Shown piece by piece: positions 1 through 7,187 of a stretch of 35,302 bases of DNA. Numbering within the stretch: position 1 is the first letter of the stretch; each line of letters begins with the position of its first letter. The notes beneath the pieces are model-generated. The model did not search any database. It was not told the DNA's origin and saw only the letters and a program-made list of their open reading frames with translations. The translations under genes and the position numbers were made by a program. The stretch is from Burkholderiales bacterium (GTDB lineage: Bacteria; Pseudomonadota; Gammaproteobacteria; Burkholderiales; JAEUOS01): NCBI GenBank assembly GCA_016790695.1, contig JAEUOS010000137.1:1-35302 (forward strand), given 5' to 3'.

Positions 1-1039
1 GGCAGGTGAGCCGCCCCGGCTCGCGCAGGCTGTTCCCGAGATACAGGTTGCGCAGGTACCAGCACGCCATCGGCCCGGGCAGGCCGGTTGCGTCGGCGTT
101 CCAGTAGAGCAGGTCGAAGGCCGGCGGCGCTTCGCCCTTGAGGTAGCCGTTGGCCACGTAGTTCCAGACGAGTTCGCGCGGGCGCAGCGCGGCGAAGACC
201 GCGCTCAGTTCGCGGCCGGCGAGGATGCCGCCCGCGCCGATCTGCGCCTCGCGCAGCGCCACCGCCGCGGGATCGATGAACACGCCGAGCGCACCCGCAT
301 CGGAGAAGTCGAGCAGCGTCGCCAGCAGCGTGAGGCTGGCGGCCGGCTGCTCGCCGCGCGCGGCGAGCACGGCCAGCGCCGCCGCCAGGAGGGTGCCGCC
401 GATGCAGAATCCGAGCGCATTGACGGCGTCGGCGCGGCAGATCGCGCGCGCGGCGGCGAGCGGCGCGATGACGCCGGACTCGAGGTAGTCGTCCCAGCCG
501 AGCCCGGACTCGGCCGGGCCCGGATTGCGCCACGACACCATGAACACCGTGTGCCCGGCGGCAACGCAATGGGCGACGAACGAGTTCTCCGGCCGCAGGT
601 CGAGGATGTAGTACTTGTTGATGCACGGCGGCACGATGACGAGCGGACGTGCGCCGACGCGCGCGGTCGCGGGCCGGTACTGGATCAGCTCCACCAGGGG
701 ATTGCGCAGCACCACCTCGCCGGGCGTGACCGCGAGATCGCGCCCGACCTCGAACGCGGCGAGGTCGGTGTTGGCCACCTGCCCGCGCGCGACATCGGCA
801 GCCAGCAGGCGCATGCCCTCGGCGAGACTGGCCCCGCCGGTCTCGACGGCGCGGCGGATCGCCGCACCGTTGGTCGCGAGGAAGTTGTCCGGGTGCGCGG
901 CCGCAAGCCACTGCTCGGCGGCGAACGCCATGCGCGCGCGCTCCGCCGGTGCAAGCGCCATCGCCGCGACCGCAGCGCGCACCGACGCGCAGGCCGCCGC
1001 GTAGGTGTCGGCAATCCATTGGTCCAGCGACTTGTCCAC
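1..1039 (-). CDS. phaC: Class I poly(3-hydroxyalkanoate) synthase, 5' part of gene
   Basis: Polymerises 3-hydroxyacyl-CoA into PHA storage granules in the cytoplasm. Reading the minus strand gives 346 codons before the window ends. The segment PPCINKYYILDL, the segment GHTVFMVSWRNP and the lipase-like box GFCIGG with the nucleophile Cys near residue 212 are hallmarks of class I PhaC. The catalytic Asp and His would lie beyond the window edge. The start chosen is GTG at 1039, with a GGAGGG only 3 bases upstream. An in-frame ATG at 1126 exists, but the residues between the two look non-coding. From memory, the catalytic Cys of Cupriavidus necator PhaC is residue 319, so this protein lacks about 100 N-terminal residues. 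The gene diverges from the aldolase-type gene to its right. Family certain; start uncertain. Confidence 0.93.
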   Translation of the reverse strand, partial: MDKSLDQWIADTYAAACASVRAAVAAMALAPAERARMAFAAEQWLAAAHPDNFLATNGAAIRRAVETGGASLAEGMRLLAADVARGQVANTDLAAFEVGRDLAVTPGEVVLRNPLVELIQYRPATARVGARPLVIVPPCINKYYILDLRPENSFVAHCVAAGHTVFMVSWRNPGPAESGLGWDDYLESGVIAPLAAARAICRADAVNALGFCIGGTLLAAALAVLAARGEQPAASLTLLATLLDFSDAGALGVFIDPAAVALREAQIGAGGILAGRELSAVFAALRPRELVWNYVANGYLKGEAPPAFDLLYWNADATGLPGPMACWYLRNLYLGNSLREPGRLTC

Positions 1040-1163
1040 CCGCCCTCCGCGGCAGCGCCCTGCCGGATTCGTTCCGCATTGTGGCCGCGGAAGATTACAT
1101 GAAGCTGATGGGCACACATCGCGCATGACTGCGTTACCCTTGCCGCTTTGCCCGCCGCCCGCA

Positions 1164-2339
1164 ATGGACGATTCCACGCCGCCCCCTGCCCCGATCCGCT
1201 GGCCCGCGCCGGCGTCGCCCGGCGACCCGCTGTCGCGCGTCGACACCCCGGCGCTGGTGCTCGACCTCGACGCGTTCGAGCGCAATCTCGCGCGCATGGC
1301 GGGCTTCGCGGCGCAGCACGGGCTGCGCCTGCGCCCGCACGCGAAGATGCACAAGACCCCGGCCGTCGCGCTGGCGCAGATGCGCGCCGGCGCCGTCGGC
1401 GTCTGCTGCCAGAAGGCGAGCGAGGCCGAAGTCTTCGTCGACGCCGGGGTCGGCGACGTCCTGATCACGAACCAGGTGGTCGGCGCCGCGAAGCTCGCGC
1501 GCGTCGCCGCGCTCGCGCGCCGGGCGCGCGTGGGCCTGTGCTTCGACGACGCCGGCAACGTCGCCGCGGCCGGCGCCGCGGCGCGCGACGCCGGCGTGGT
1601 CCTCGACGCCTACGTGGAGATCGACGTGGGGGCCCGGCGCTGCGGCGTCGCGCCGGGCGCGCCGGCCTCCGACCTGGCCGCCGCGATCGCCGCCTGCCGC
1701 GGCCTGCGGCTGGCGGGCCTGCAGGCCTACCACGGCAGCGCGCAGCACCTGCGCGAGCCCGGCGCGCGCGCGGCCGCGAGCGGCGCCGCCGCCGAGGCGG
1801 TGCGCCAGCCCCGCGCGGCACTGCGTGCCGCGGGCCTGCCCTGCGACCTGGTCACCGGCGCCGGCACCGGCAGCTTCGAATTCGAGGCCGCCAGCGGCGT
1901 CTGGGGCGAACTGCAGCCCGGGTCCTACGCGTTCATGGACGCCGACTACGGGCGCAACCAGTGCGACGCGCCGTTCGAGCACAGCCTGACCCTGTTGACC
2001 ACGGTGATGAGCCGCGGCGGCGTCGCCGATGGCACCGCGCCGGAGCGCATCGTCGTCGATGCCGGGCTGAAGGCGCACGCGGTCGACTCGGGGCCGCCGA
2101 CCGTGGCCGGCGACGCATCGGGCGCGCCGCTGCCCGGCTTGCGCTTCGTCAAGGCCTCGGACGAGCACAGCGTGATCGCGGTGGCTGCGGGCACCGCGGC
2201 GCCCGCGCTCGGCGCGCGCATTCGCCTGGTGCCCGGCCACATCGACCCGACGGTCAACCTGCACGACTGGATCGTCTGCGTGCGCGGCACGTCGGTCGCG
2301 GCGCTCTGGCCGGTCGCCGCGCGCGGCGCGCTCTGGTGA
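1164..2339 (+). CDS. DSD1-family PLP enzyme, D-threonine aldolase-like
   Basis: A 391-residue fold-type III PLP enzyme with an alanine-racemase-like N-terminal barrel, related to D-threonine aldolase and eukaryotic-type D-serine dehydratase. The segment RPHAKMHKTP carries the likely PLP lysine (Lys61). The C-terminal segment PGHIDPTVNLHDW supplies the metal site (about His359 and Asp361). In this family His plus Asp is typical of D-threonine aldolase, while D-serine dehydratase has His plus Cys, so I lean to an aldolase that splits D-3-hydroxy amino acids into glycine and an aldehyde. This is an inference. An earlier in-frame ATG at 1125 would add 13 Pro/Leu-rich residues; neither start has a strong ribosome binding site. 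The next gene, a hydrolase, begins 85 bases downstream. Confidence 0.85.
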   Translation: MDDSTPPPAPIRWPAPASPGDPLSRVDTPALVLDLDAFERNLARMAGFAAQHGLRLRPHAKMHKTPAVALAQMRAGAVGVCCQKASEAEVFVDAGVGDVLITNQVVGAAKLARVAALARRARVGLCFDDAGNVAAAGAAARDAGVVLDAYVEIDVGARRCGVAPGAPASDLAAAIAACRGLRLAGLQAYHGSAQHLREPGARAAASGAAAEAVRQPRAALRAAGLPCDLVTGAGTGSFEFEAASGVWGELQPGSYAFMDADYGRNQCDAPFEHSLTLLTTVMSRGGVADGTAPERIVVDAGLKAHAVDSGPPTVAGDASGAPLPGLRFVKASDEHSVIAVAAGTAAPALGARIRLVPGHIDPTVNLHDWIVCVRGTSVAALWPVAARGALW

Positions 2340-2424
2340 CGCGGCGCCGCGGCAGCGCGAGCGACGTACAATCCGGGCTCGCCGCGCCGCCCGCCCGCTG
2401 CCTGTTGCAATACCGCCCGCCCCG

Positions 2425-3279
2425 ATGAGCGATTTCCGAGAACATGCCGTGCAGTGCCTGTCGCCGGCCGGCCTGCACCGCATGGCCTACGTCGAGTGGG
2501 GCGATCCGGCCAACGACCGGGTGCTGATCTGCGCGCACGGCCTGGCGCGCGTCGGCCGCGACTTCGACGCGCTGGCGCGCGCGCTCGCCGCGCACTACCG
2601 CGTGGTCTGCCCCGATTTCGCCGGGCGCGGCCGCAGCGACCGCCTGCGCGACGCCACCCATTACCAGATCCCGCAGTACGTCGCCGACGTGGTCACGCTG
2701 CTGGCCCGGCTCGACGCGCGCACCGTGCACTGGGTCGGCACCTCGATGGGCGGACTGATCGGCATGGCCTTGTCGGCGCTGCCCGAAACCCCGGTCTCGC
2801 GCCTGGTCATGAACGACGTCGGGCCGGTGCTCAAGGCCGCGGCGCTGCAGCGCATCGGCGAATACCTCGGCGCGGACCCGCGCTTCCCGGACTTCGACAC
2901 CGCGCTGGCCTACATCCGCGCGATCAGCGCCCCGTTCGGCCTGTCCTCGGACGCGCAGTGGCGCCGGCTCGCCGAGAACAGCGTGGTCGCCGACGGCGGC
3001 GGCTATCGCCTCCACTACGACCCGGCGATCGCCGTGCCGTTCCGCACCCAGGCGACCGGCCCGGACGTCGACCTGTGGCCGGTCTATGACGCGATCCGCT
3101 GTCCGACCCTGGTGCTGCGCGGCGAGACCTCCGACCTGCTCGACCGCGCCACGCTGGCGGCGATGGCGGGGCGCGGGCCGCGCGCCGCCGTCGTCGAGAT
3201 CGCCGGCGTCGGCCATGCGCCGATGTTCATGGATGACGCGCAGATCGACGTCGTCCGCCGCTTCCTCCTCAACCCCTAG
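2425..3279 (+). CDS. Alpha/beta hydrolase
   Basis: A 284-residue cytoplasmic alpha/beta-hydrolase of usual family length, without a signal peptide. The oxyanion-hole segment CAHGL lies near residue 36. The nucleophile elbow G-T-S-M-G-G puts the catalytic Ser at 107, the acid is probably Asp237 in TSDLL, and the His is 264 in VGHAPMF. The whole catalytic triad is therefore present. The family includes esterases, C-C bond hydrolases and lactonases; nothing in the sequence fixes the substrate. It lies between the aldolase-like gene and a RidA gene on the same strand, with 20 bases to the latter, so it is probably co-transcribed with RidA. Confidence 0.88.
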   Translation: MSDFREHAVQCLSPAGLHRMAYVEWGDPANDRVLICAHGLARVGRDFDALARALAAHYRVVCPDFAGRGRSDRLRDATHYQIPQYVADVVTLLARLDARTVHWVGTSMGGLIGMALSALPETPVSRLVMNDVGPVLKAAALQRIGEYLGADPRFPDFDTALAYIRAISAPFGLSSDAQWRRLAENSVVADGGGYRLHYDPAIAVPFRTQATGPDVDLWPVYDAIRCPTLVLRGETSDLLDRATLAAMAGRGPRAAVVEIAGVGHAPMFMDDAQIDVVRRFLLNP

Positions 3280-3299
3280 AACGCACGCGAAAGGAAATC

Positions 3300-3650
3300 A
3301 TGAAAGTCGAACGCTTCCACGTCGGACCGCGCCTGTCGGAAATGGCGATCCACCACGGCACCGTCTATCTGGCCGGGCAGGTGGCCGAGGACACCAGCCA
3401 GGACATGGCGGGCCAGACGCAGCAGGTGCTTGCCAGCATCGACCGGCTCCTGGCCGAGGCCGGCACCGACAAGACGCGCATTCTGATGGCGCAGGTGATC
3501 ATTTCCGACATGCGCCACTTCGGCGAACTGAACCGCGTCTGGGAGTCCTGGGTCACGGCCGGCCACACGCCGCCGCGCGCCACCATCGAAGCCAAGCTCG
3601 CCACGCCGAAGCATCTGGTCGAGATCATCGTCACCGCCGCGCAAAAGTAG
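3300..3650 (+). CDS. RidA (YjgF/YER057c/UK114) family protein
   Basis: A 116-residue protein matching the small trimeric RidA family in length and in conserved stretches such as the GTVYLAGQV strand near residue 20, the LAEAGTDKTRIL helix and the C-terminal segment PPRATIEAKLATP. Family members hydrolyse reactive enamine/imine intermediates made by PLP enzymes. That fits a PLP enzyme two genes upstream, although I cannot show a functional link. The catalytic Arg of true RidA (usually in a C-terminal R-x-x-x-E/V stretch) appears to be present as R in PPRATIEA. The start has a good ribosome binding site (GAAAGGAA). The gene converges on the metalloprotease gene. Confidence 0.88.
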   Translation: MKVERFHVGPRLSEMAIHHGTVYLAGQVAEDTSQDMAGQTQQVLASIDRLLAEAGTDKTRILMAQVIISDMRHFGELNRVWESWVTAGHTPPRATIEAKLATPKHLVEIIVTAAQK

Positions 3651-3658
3651 CGGCGTTC

Positions 3659-3677
3659 GCGGCGCGTCCCGCGCCGC
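3659..3677. terminator. GC-rich hairpin between convergent genes
   Basis: Eight-base perfect inverted repeat (GCGGCGCG, loop TCC, CGCGCCGC) lying 9 bases after the RidA stop and 18 bases before the end of the opposing metalloprotease gene. It has no T-tract on either strand, so it is at most a weak or Rho-assisted bidirectional terminator. Confidence 0.35.
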
Positions 3678-3695
3678 CCGGGTCAGCCGCGATCG

Positions 3696-4409
3696 TCAGC
3701 CTCGAAGGCGCGCGGTGCGATGTCCGCGCCGCCGCGATGCCCGGCCGACGACCAACACGCCGAACGACAGCAGCAGCCAGGCCCCCGGTTCCGGGATCGC
3801 GCTGACCACCGCGATCGGCCGCAGGTTGACGAACAGGCTGCCGTCGCCGCCGGTCTGGACCAGCGCGCTGGCGCGCAGCACGTTCACCTGCGGCGCGGCA
3901 AGCACGGGGGAATTGAGCACCGGGTTCATCAGGTTGCCGGTGGACGGGGTCGTCACGTGCCCCAGGCCCATGTTGTGCGCGAGCTCGTGCGCGATCAGGA
4001 GCGCGCCCTGGGCACCGGCGGCGAACGCCGACTGCACCACCAGGGTGTGACCCGGCCGGTCGGCGCAGCCGATGATGCTGGGCGAGGCGGCGCCGCAGAA
4101 ATTGATCGCATCGACGAAGAACACCGTCGCCACCGGCGCGACGTCCTGGAACAGGTCGAGCAGCGTGTTGACCTCGAGATTCGAGTCCAGGCTCGCGAGC
4201 GCGGGACTGATGATCGGGTTGCCTGGCGGCAGCCAGTTGATCGCGATCGGCTTGCCGCCCCCGGCCGTGAAGGCGGCCTGGCCGTAGATGTCGGTGAGCG
4301 ACGGGGTGGTGATGTAACCGGCCCAGGCCCCGCCCGTGGCGAGCCCCAGGGCGCCCGCAAGGATGCGCAGCCAGGCGCCGATGCGCGCGCGTACCAGTCC
4401 TGCCGTCAT
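3696..4409 (-). CDS. PEP-CTERM anchored zinc metalloprotease (metzincin-like)
   Basis: A 237-residue exported protein. The N-terminus has a basic, hydrophobic signal peptide ending near A-W-A-G. A zinc site HELAHNMGLGH (the HExxHxxGxxH pattern of metzincins) is followed about 12 residues later by N-L-M-N-P, a plausible Met-turn. The C-terminus carries IPEPGAWLLL, a membrane helix and RRR, which is a PEP-CTERM signal recognised by exosortase. The expected role is a secreted peptidase processed at the inner membrane for export or surface attachment. The start at 4409 is preceded by AGGAG six bases upstream; longer in-frame starts lack this. No exosortase or exopolysaccharide genes are visible in the window. 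The gene is single and convergent with RidA. Substrate unknown. Confidence 0.85.
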   Translation of the reverse strand: MTAGLVRARIGAWLRILAGALGLATGGAWAGYITTPSLTDIYGQAAFTAGGGKPIAINWLPPGNPIISPALASLDSNLEVNTLLDLFQDVAPVATVFFVDAINFCGAASPSIIGCADRPGHTLVVQSAFAAGAQGALLIAHELAHNMGLGHVTTPSTGNLMNPVLNSPVLAAPQVNVLRASALVQTGGDGSLFVNLRPIAVVSAIPEPGAWLLLSFGVLVVGRASRRRGHRTARLRG

Positions 4410-4612
4410 GTCCCGCTCCTGCTCTTGCTTCGCCGCGATGCGGTCTCTTCCTTTCCGACCGGGCACCGGCGCCGGATCCCGCCATCGCGGGCTGTGCGCC
4501 CGGTGAGTGTAGCCGGCTGGCCGGCCGCATGCACGCGTCCCGATGGCCCGATGGGGCCATCGATGCGCGACGCCGCGACCGCCCGCTCTCCCTGGTGCGG
4601 CGCAATAAAGAT

Positions 4613-4642
4613 TTGCGGTGCGCTGCAATATGACGTTATAAT
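4613..4642 (+). promoter_or_regulatory. Sigma70-type promoter of the lipoprotein gene
   Basis: TTGCGG (4613-4618), an 18-base spacer and a perfect TATAAT (4637-4642) stand out in an AT-rich patch inside otherwise very GC-rich DNA. Transcription would start near 4649, giving a leader of about 134 bases before the lipoprotein ATG at 4783. The whole gap 4410-4782 holds no gene that I can support: it contains this promoter, the structured leader and the upstream region of the divergent metalloprotease. Confidence 0.65.
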
Positions 4643-4664
4643 TTTGCGTTTGTCGGGGGAAGAA

Positions 4665-4726
4665 CATTCGCGAGCCTTGAGTTTTCCGCGGAAGTTCGCG
4701 AATGGGTTGTTCCCGGCAATGTGCCG
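4665..4726 (+). promoter_or_regulatory. Structured 5' leader with nested inverted repeats
   Basis: Within the predicted leader, CATTCGCGA (4665-4673) pairs with TCGCGAATG (4696-4704). The loop between them contains the 10-base palindrome TTCCGCGGAA (4684-4693), and a second small hairpin, CGGCA-ATG-TGCCG, follows at 4714-4726. Downstream of the promoter these would form stem-loops in RNA. They could stabilise the mRNA, hide or expose the ribosome binding site, or serve as DNA operator sites. I do not recognise a known riboswitch. Confidence 0.45.
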
Positions 4727-4782
4727 AGACGTCCGGCATCGATTCACCTCTGTCCACAACCAACGTTCAAAGGAAGTCACAA

Positions 4783-5124
4783 ATGAACAAGTCCCTCCTC
4801 CTGGCGGCCGTGCTGGCTGCCACCCTGGCTGCGTGCGGCCAGGAAGCCCCGAAACCCGCTGCCCCGCCGCCCGCACCCGCGCCGGCCGCTGCGCCCGCCC
4901 CGGCTCCGGCCCCGGCACCGGCTCCGGCTGCTGAAGCACCCAAGACCGACGAGAAGAAGGACGCTGCCGCCCCGGCCGCCGCGCCCGCCCCGGCTCCGGC
5001 CGGCGGTGACGCCAAGCCCGCCGAAGCCCCCAAGGCTGACGCCGTGAAGGACGCCGTCAAGGATGCCGCCAAGGAAGCCGTCAAGGCGGGCGTCGACGCT
5101 GCCAAGGACGCGATGAAGAAGTAA
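4783..5124 (+). CDS. Small Ala/Pro/Lys-rich lipoprotein, function unknown
   Basis: A 113-residue protein. The N-terminus MNKSLLLAAVLAATLAAC has a lipobox (L-A-A-C, modified Cys at 18), so it should be lipidated and anchored in the outer or inner membrane facing the periplasm. After the Cys come Ala-Pro tracts resembling flexible linkers (about residues 24-48 and 64-75), then a C-terminal stretch with repeated A-V-K-D-A / A-A-K-D/E units that would form a charged amphipathic helix. Start choice: AAAGGAAG lies 6 bases upstream of 4783; an ATG at 4702 in the same frame would destroy the signal peptide. The gene has its own promoter and terminator, so it is monocistronic and probably strongly expressed. 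No homologous function recognised. Confidence 0.8.
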   Translation: MNKSLLLAAVLAATLAACGQEAPKPAAPPPAPAPAAAPAPAPAPAPAPAAEAPKTDEKKDAAAPAAAPAPAPAGGDAKPAEAPKADAVKDAVKDAAKEAVKAGVDAAKDAMKK

Positions 5125-5144
5125 TTCTTCGCACGTCGCGAAAG

Positions 5145-5171
5145 ACCGGGCCGCAGGGCCCGGTTTTTTTT
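5145..5171 (+). terminator. Rho-independent terminator
   Basis: ACCGGGCC (5145-5152), loop GCAG, GGCCCGGT (5157-5164), then an unbroken T run to 5171. It lies 20 bases after the lipoprotein stop. The opposite strand has only a short T-rich stretch after the hairpin, so any action on the convergent MBL gene would be weaker. Confidence 0.92.
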
Positions 5172-5211
5172 CGTCCGCGCGTGCCGGCCGGCGCCGCGCG
5201 TCCGCGGACCT

Positions 5212-6018
5212 TCAGTCCAGCTCGCGCCAGCCGAACCCGTCCTCCTGGTCCGCCACGCCGATCCACTCCGCGGTGCAGCCGAGGGCGCCGGCCAGCGCGT
5301 CGCGCGCGAGCGCCGGGGTGTTGTTCTGGCTGCTCAGGTGCGCCGCGATCACGTGCTGCAGGCCGCCGTGATTGACGCGCGCCAGCAGCGCTGCCGCCGC
5401 GTCGTTGGCCAGGTGCCCGAACCGGCCGCCCACCCGCGCCTTGAGCGCCGGCGGATACGGGCCGGCGGCCAGCATCGCCGCGTCGTGGTTGCATTCGAGG
5501 ACGAGCGCGTCGCAGCCGGCCAGGACCTGTTCCACATGCGGGGTCGAGCTGCCGAGGTCGGTCAGCACGCCGAGACTGCGCTGGCCGTCGGAGAACACGA
5601 ACTGCGCCGGCTCGCGCGCATCGTGCGGGACCGGGAACGGGCGCAGCTCGAGATCGCCGACGCTGAACGGCTCGTGCGCATCGATCAGGTTGACCTCGAT
5701 GTCGAGCGCGCTCTTGATGACGCCGGCGCCGCCGATGCGCGACGCGACGAAGGTGCCATGCGTCATCCACACGGCCACGCCGTGCCGGCGCGCCAGGCGC
5801 TCGACGCCGCCGACGTGGTCGCCGTGTTCGTGCGTGACCAGGATCGCCGCCAGGGAGTCGGGGGCGATGCCCGCGCGCAGCAGGCGGCGCTCGGTCTCGC
5901 GCAGCGCGAATCCGCAGTCGAGCAGGACACGCGTGACGGTCGTGCCGGCGCCGGCTTCGACCACCAGGCCGTTGCCCTCGCTGCCCGATCCCAGCGAAGT
6001 GAAGCGCAGCCGGCTCAC
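5212..6018 (-). CDS. MBL-fold metallohydrolase (WalJ/YycJ-like)
   Basis: A 268-residue metallo-beta-lactamase-fold protein. The opening F-T-S-L-G-S-G-S-E-G-N motif and the metal-binding THEHGDH (His63, His65, Asp67, His68) are typical of the YycJ/WalJ branch, thought to act on nucleic acids as 5'-exonuclease-like enzymes. Further ligands are the His in VPHDA and the His near AAHLSSQN toward the C-terminus. The start is GTG at 6018. It is the third gene of a minus-strand run: dapA, 13 bases, bamC, 25 bases, this gene. I recall the same order in other betaproteobacteria. The exact substrate is unknown. Confidence 0.85.
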   Translation of the reverse strand: MSRLRFTSLGSGSEGNGLVVEAGAGTTVTRVLLDCGFALRETERRLLRAGIAPDSLAAILVTHEHGDHVGGVERLARRHGVAVWMTHGTFVASRIGGAGVIKSALDIEVNLIDAHEPFSVGDLELRPFPVPHDAREPAQFVFSDGQRSLGVLTDLGSSTPHVEQVLAGCDALVLECNHDAAMLAAGPYPPALKARVGGRFGHLANDAAAALLARVNHGGLQHVIAAHLSSQNNTPALARDALAGALGCTAEWIGVADQEDGFGWRELD

Positions 6019-6043
6019 GCGGCGCGCAGCGGCGCGGGACGGA

Positions 6044-7174
6044 TCATTTCAGCTGGTCGTGCAGCAGCCCGAGGATGCGCTGCGCGGTCTGGGACTCTTC
6101 GGGCGCCCCGCCCCGGCCGAGCACGGCCACCCGCGTCACCGCCTGGCCGTCGGTGACCTTGATCTGATACTGCTCGGCGGTCACCGGCTTGCTGCCGGAG
6201 CTGAACCAGCCGGTGACGCGCGACAGCACGCCGCCCTCGGCGGACTTGCGCGTCGCATCGGTGTCGGCATAGCGCACGAAATACACGCCCTTGGCGCGGT
6301 CGCGATCCTCGACCGTGAAACCGACCCGGTCCAGGGCGAGCCCGACGCGGCGCCACGCGCGATCGAAGGTCTCCTCGATCTCGACCACGGCGCCGCCGCC
6401 GGCGCGCACGATGCGGGCGCGCTCGACCGGCCGCTCGCCGCCCGCGACGCTCGCGCGCGCGCGCTCGTCCTCGCTGCCCAGGCGCACCATCAGGCGGCGC
6501 AGGAAGTCGGCCTCCAGTTCGGGGTCGGCGGGCCGCGGTTGCCAGACGGTCTGATCGCGCCCCTCGGTGCGGTAGATCTCGATCATGCCGCGATGGCTGA
6601 TGTAGACCTCGGTCTCGCCCTGGGCGTTGGTCTCGAGCCGGGTGCGGAACTTGTCGCGCTCCGGCGTCGAGTACAGCCCGTCGAGGACGCGTCCCAGCGT
6701 GCGACGGATGATGTCGTCGCCGATCTTGGCGCGGTTCTCGGCCCAGTCGGTCTCCATCACGCCGGACTCGGGCCGCTCGACGTCGATGACGAAGCCGAGT
6801 TCCTGCCAGAACTCCTTGATGCTGGGCCACAACTGGTCGGGCGCGGCGCGCACGACCAGCCAGCGCTGCGAACCCGAGCGTTCGATGCGCGCATTCGGCA
6901 CCTGCGGCAGCACCCGGGTCGACCCCGGGCGCGCGGTGCCGCGCGCGGCCAGTTCGCTTGCGGTCACGGTCGCGCGGCGCGCCTCCTCGCCCGGCACGGT
7001 GAAGCGCGAGTCGCGCGTCGGGGAGGTGAGGTCCGGCGGCACCTCGAGACTGGGCGCCTCCGCCTGCGACTGGCTGCGGTAGTCGACCTTGTCGCCCTGG
7101 AGAAGATTGCTGGTCCAGCCGCAGCCGCCGAGCAGGACGGTCGCCGCCACGACGGGAATCGCAAGTCTGCGCAT
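6044..7174 (-). CDS. bamC: Outer membrane protein assembly factor BamC
   Basis: A 376-residue lipoprotein of the BAM complex, which folds beta-barrel proteins into the outer membrane. The signal MRRLAIPVVAATVLLGGC ends in a lipobox with Cys18. The following Cys-proximal part (D-K-V-D-Y-R, then L-E-V-P-P-D-L-T) is the signature of the unstructured BamC segment that binds BamD. Two helix-grip domains follow, roughly residues 90-200 and 230-370. Length is near that of E. coli BamC (about 344). It directly follows dapA, the same dapA-bamC (nlpB) pairing as in E. coli, so the two are very likely co-transcribed. Confidence 0.92.
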   Translation of the reverse strand: MRRLAIPVVAATVLLGGCGWTSNLLQGDKVDYRSQSQAEAPSLEVPPDLTSPTRDSRFTVPGEEARRATVTASELAARGTARPGSTRVLPQVPNARIERSGSQRWLVVRAAPDQLWPSIKEFWQELGFVIDVERPESGVMETDWAENRAKIGDDIIRRTLGRVLDGLYSTPERDKFRTRLETNAQGETEVYISHRGMIEIYRTEGRDQTVWQPRPADPELEADFLRRLMVRLGSEDERARASVAGGERPVERARIVRAGGGAVVEIEETFDRAWRRVGLALDRVGFTVEDRDRAKGVYFVRYADTDATRKSAEGGVLSRVTGWFSSGSKPVTAEQYQIKVTDGQAVTRVAVLGRGGAPEESQTAQRILGLLHDQLK

Positions 7175-7187
7175 GATGTGGCTCCGG

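Noticed and set aside
1134..2483. Long open frame (449 codons) on the minus strand opposite the aldolase-like gene
   Set aside because: Arg/Ala/Gly-rich with no family signature; it mirrors the third-position GC bias of the real plus-strand gene.
4702..4782. Earlier ATG for the lipoprotein
   Set aside because: It would add 27 residues with no hydrophobic character and spoil the lipobox signal; the site at 4783 has a good ribosome binding site.
3720..4934. Plus-strand open frame of 404 codons across the metalloprotease
   Set aside because: It runs antisense to a protein with a zinc motif and PEP-CTERM signal, and crosses the lipoprotein promoter and start.
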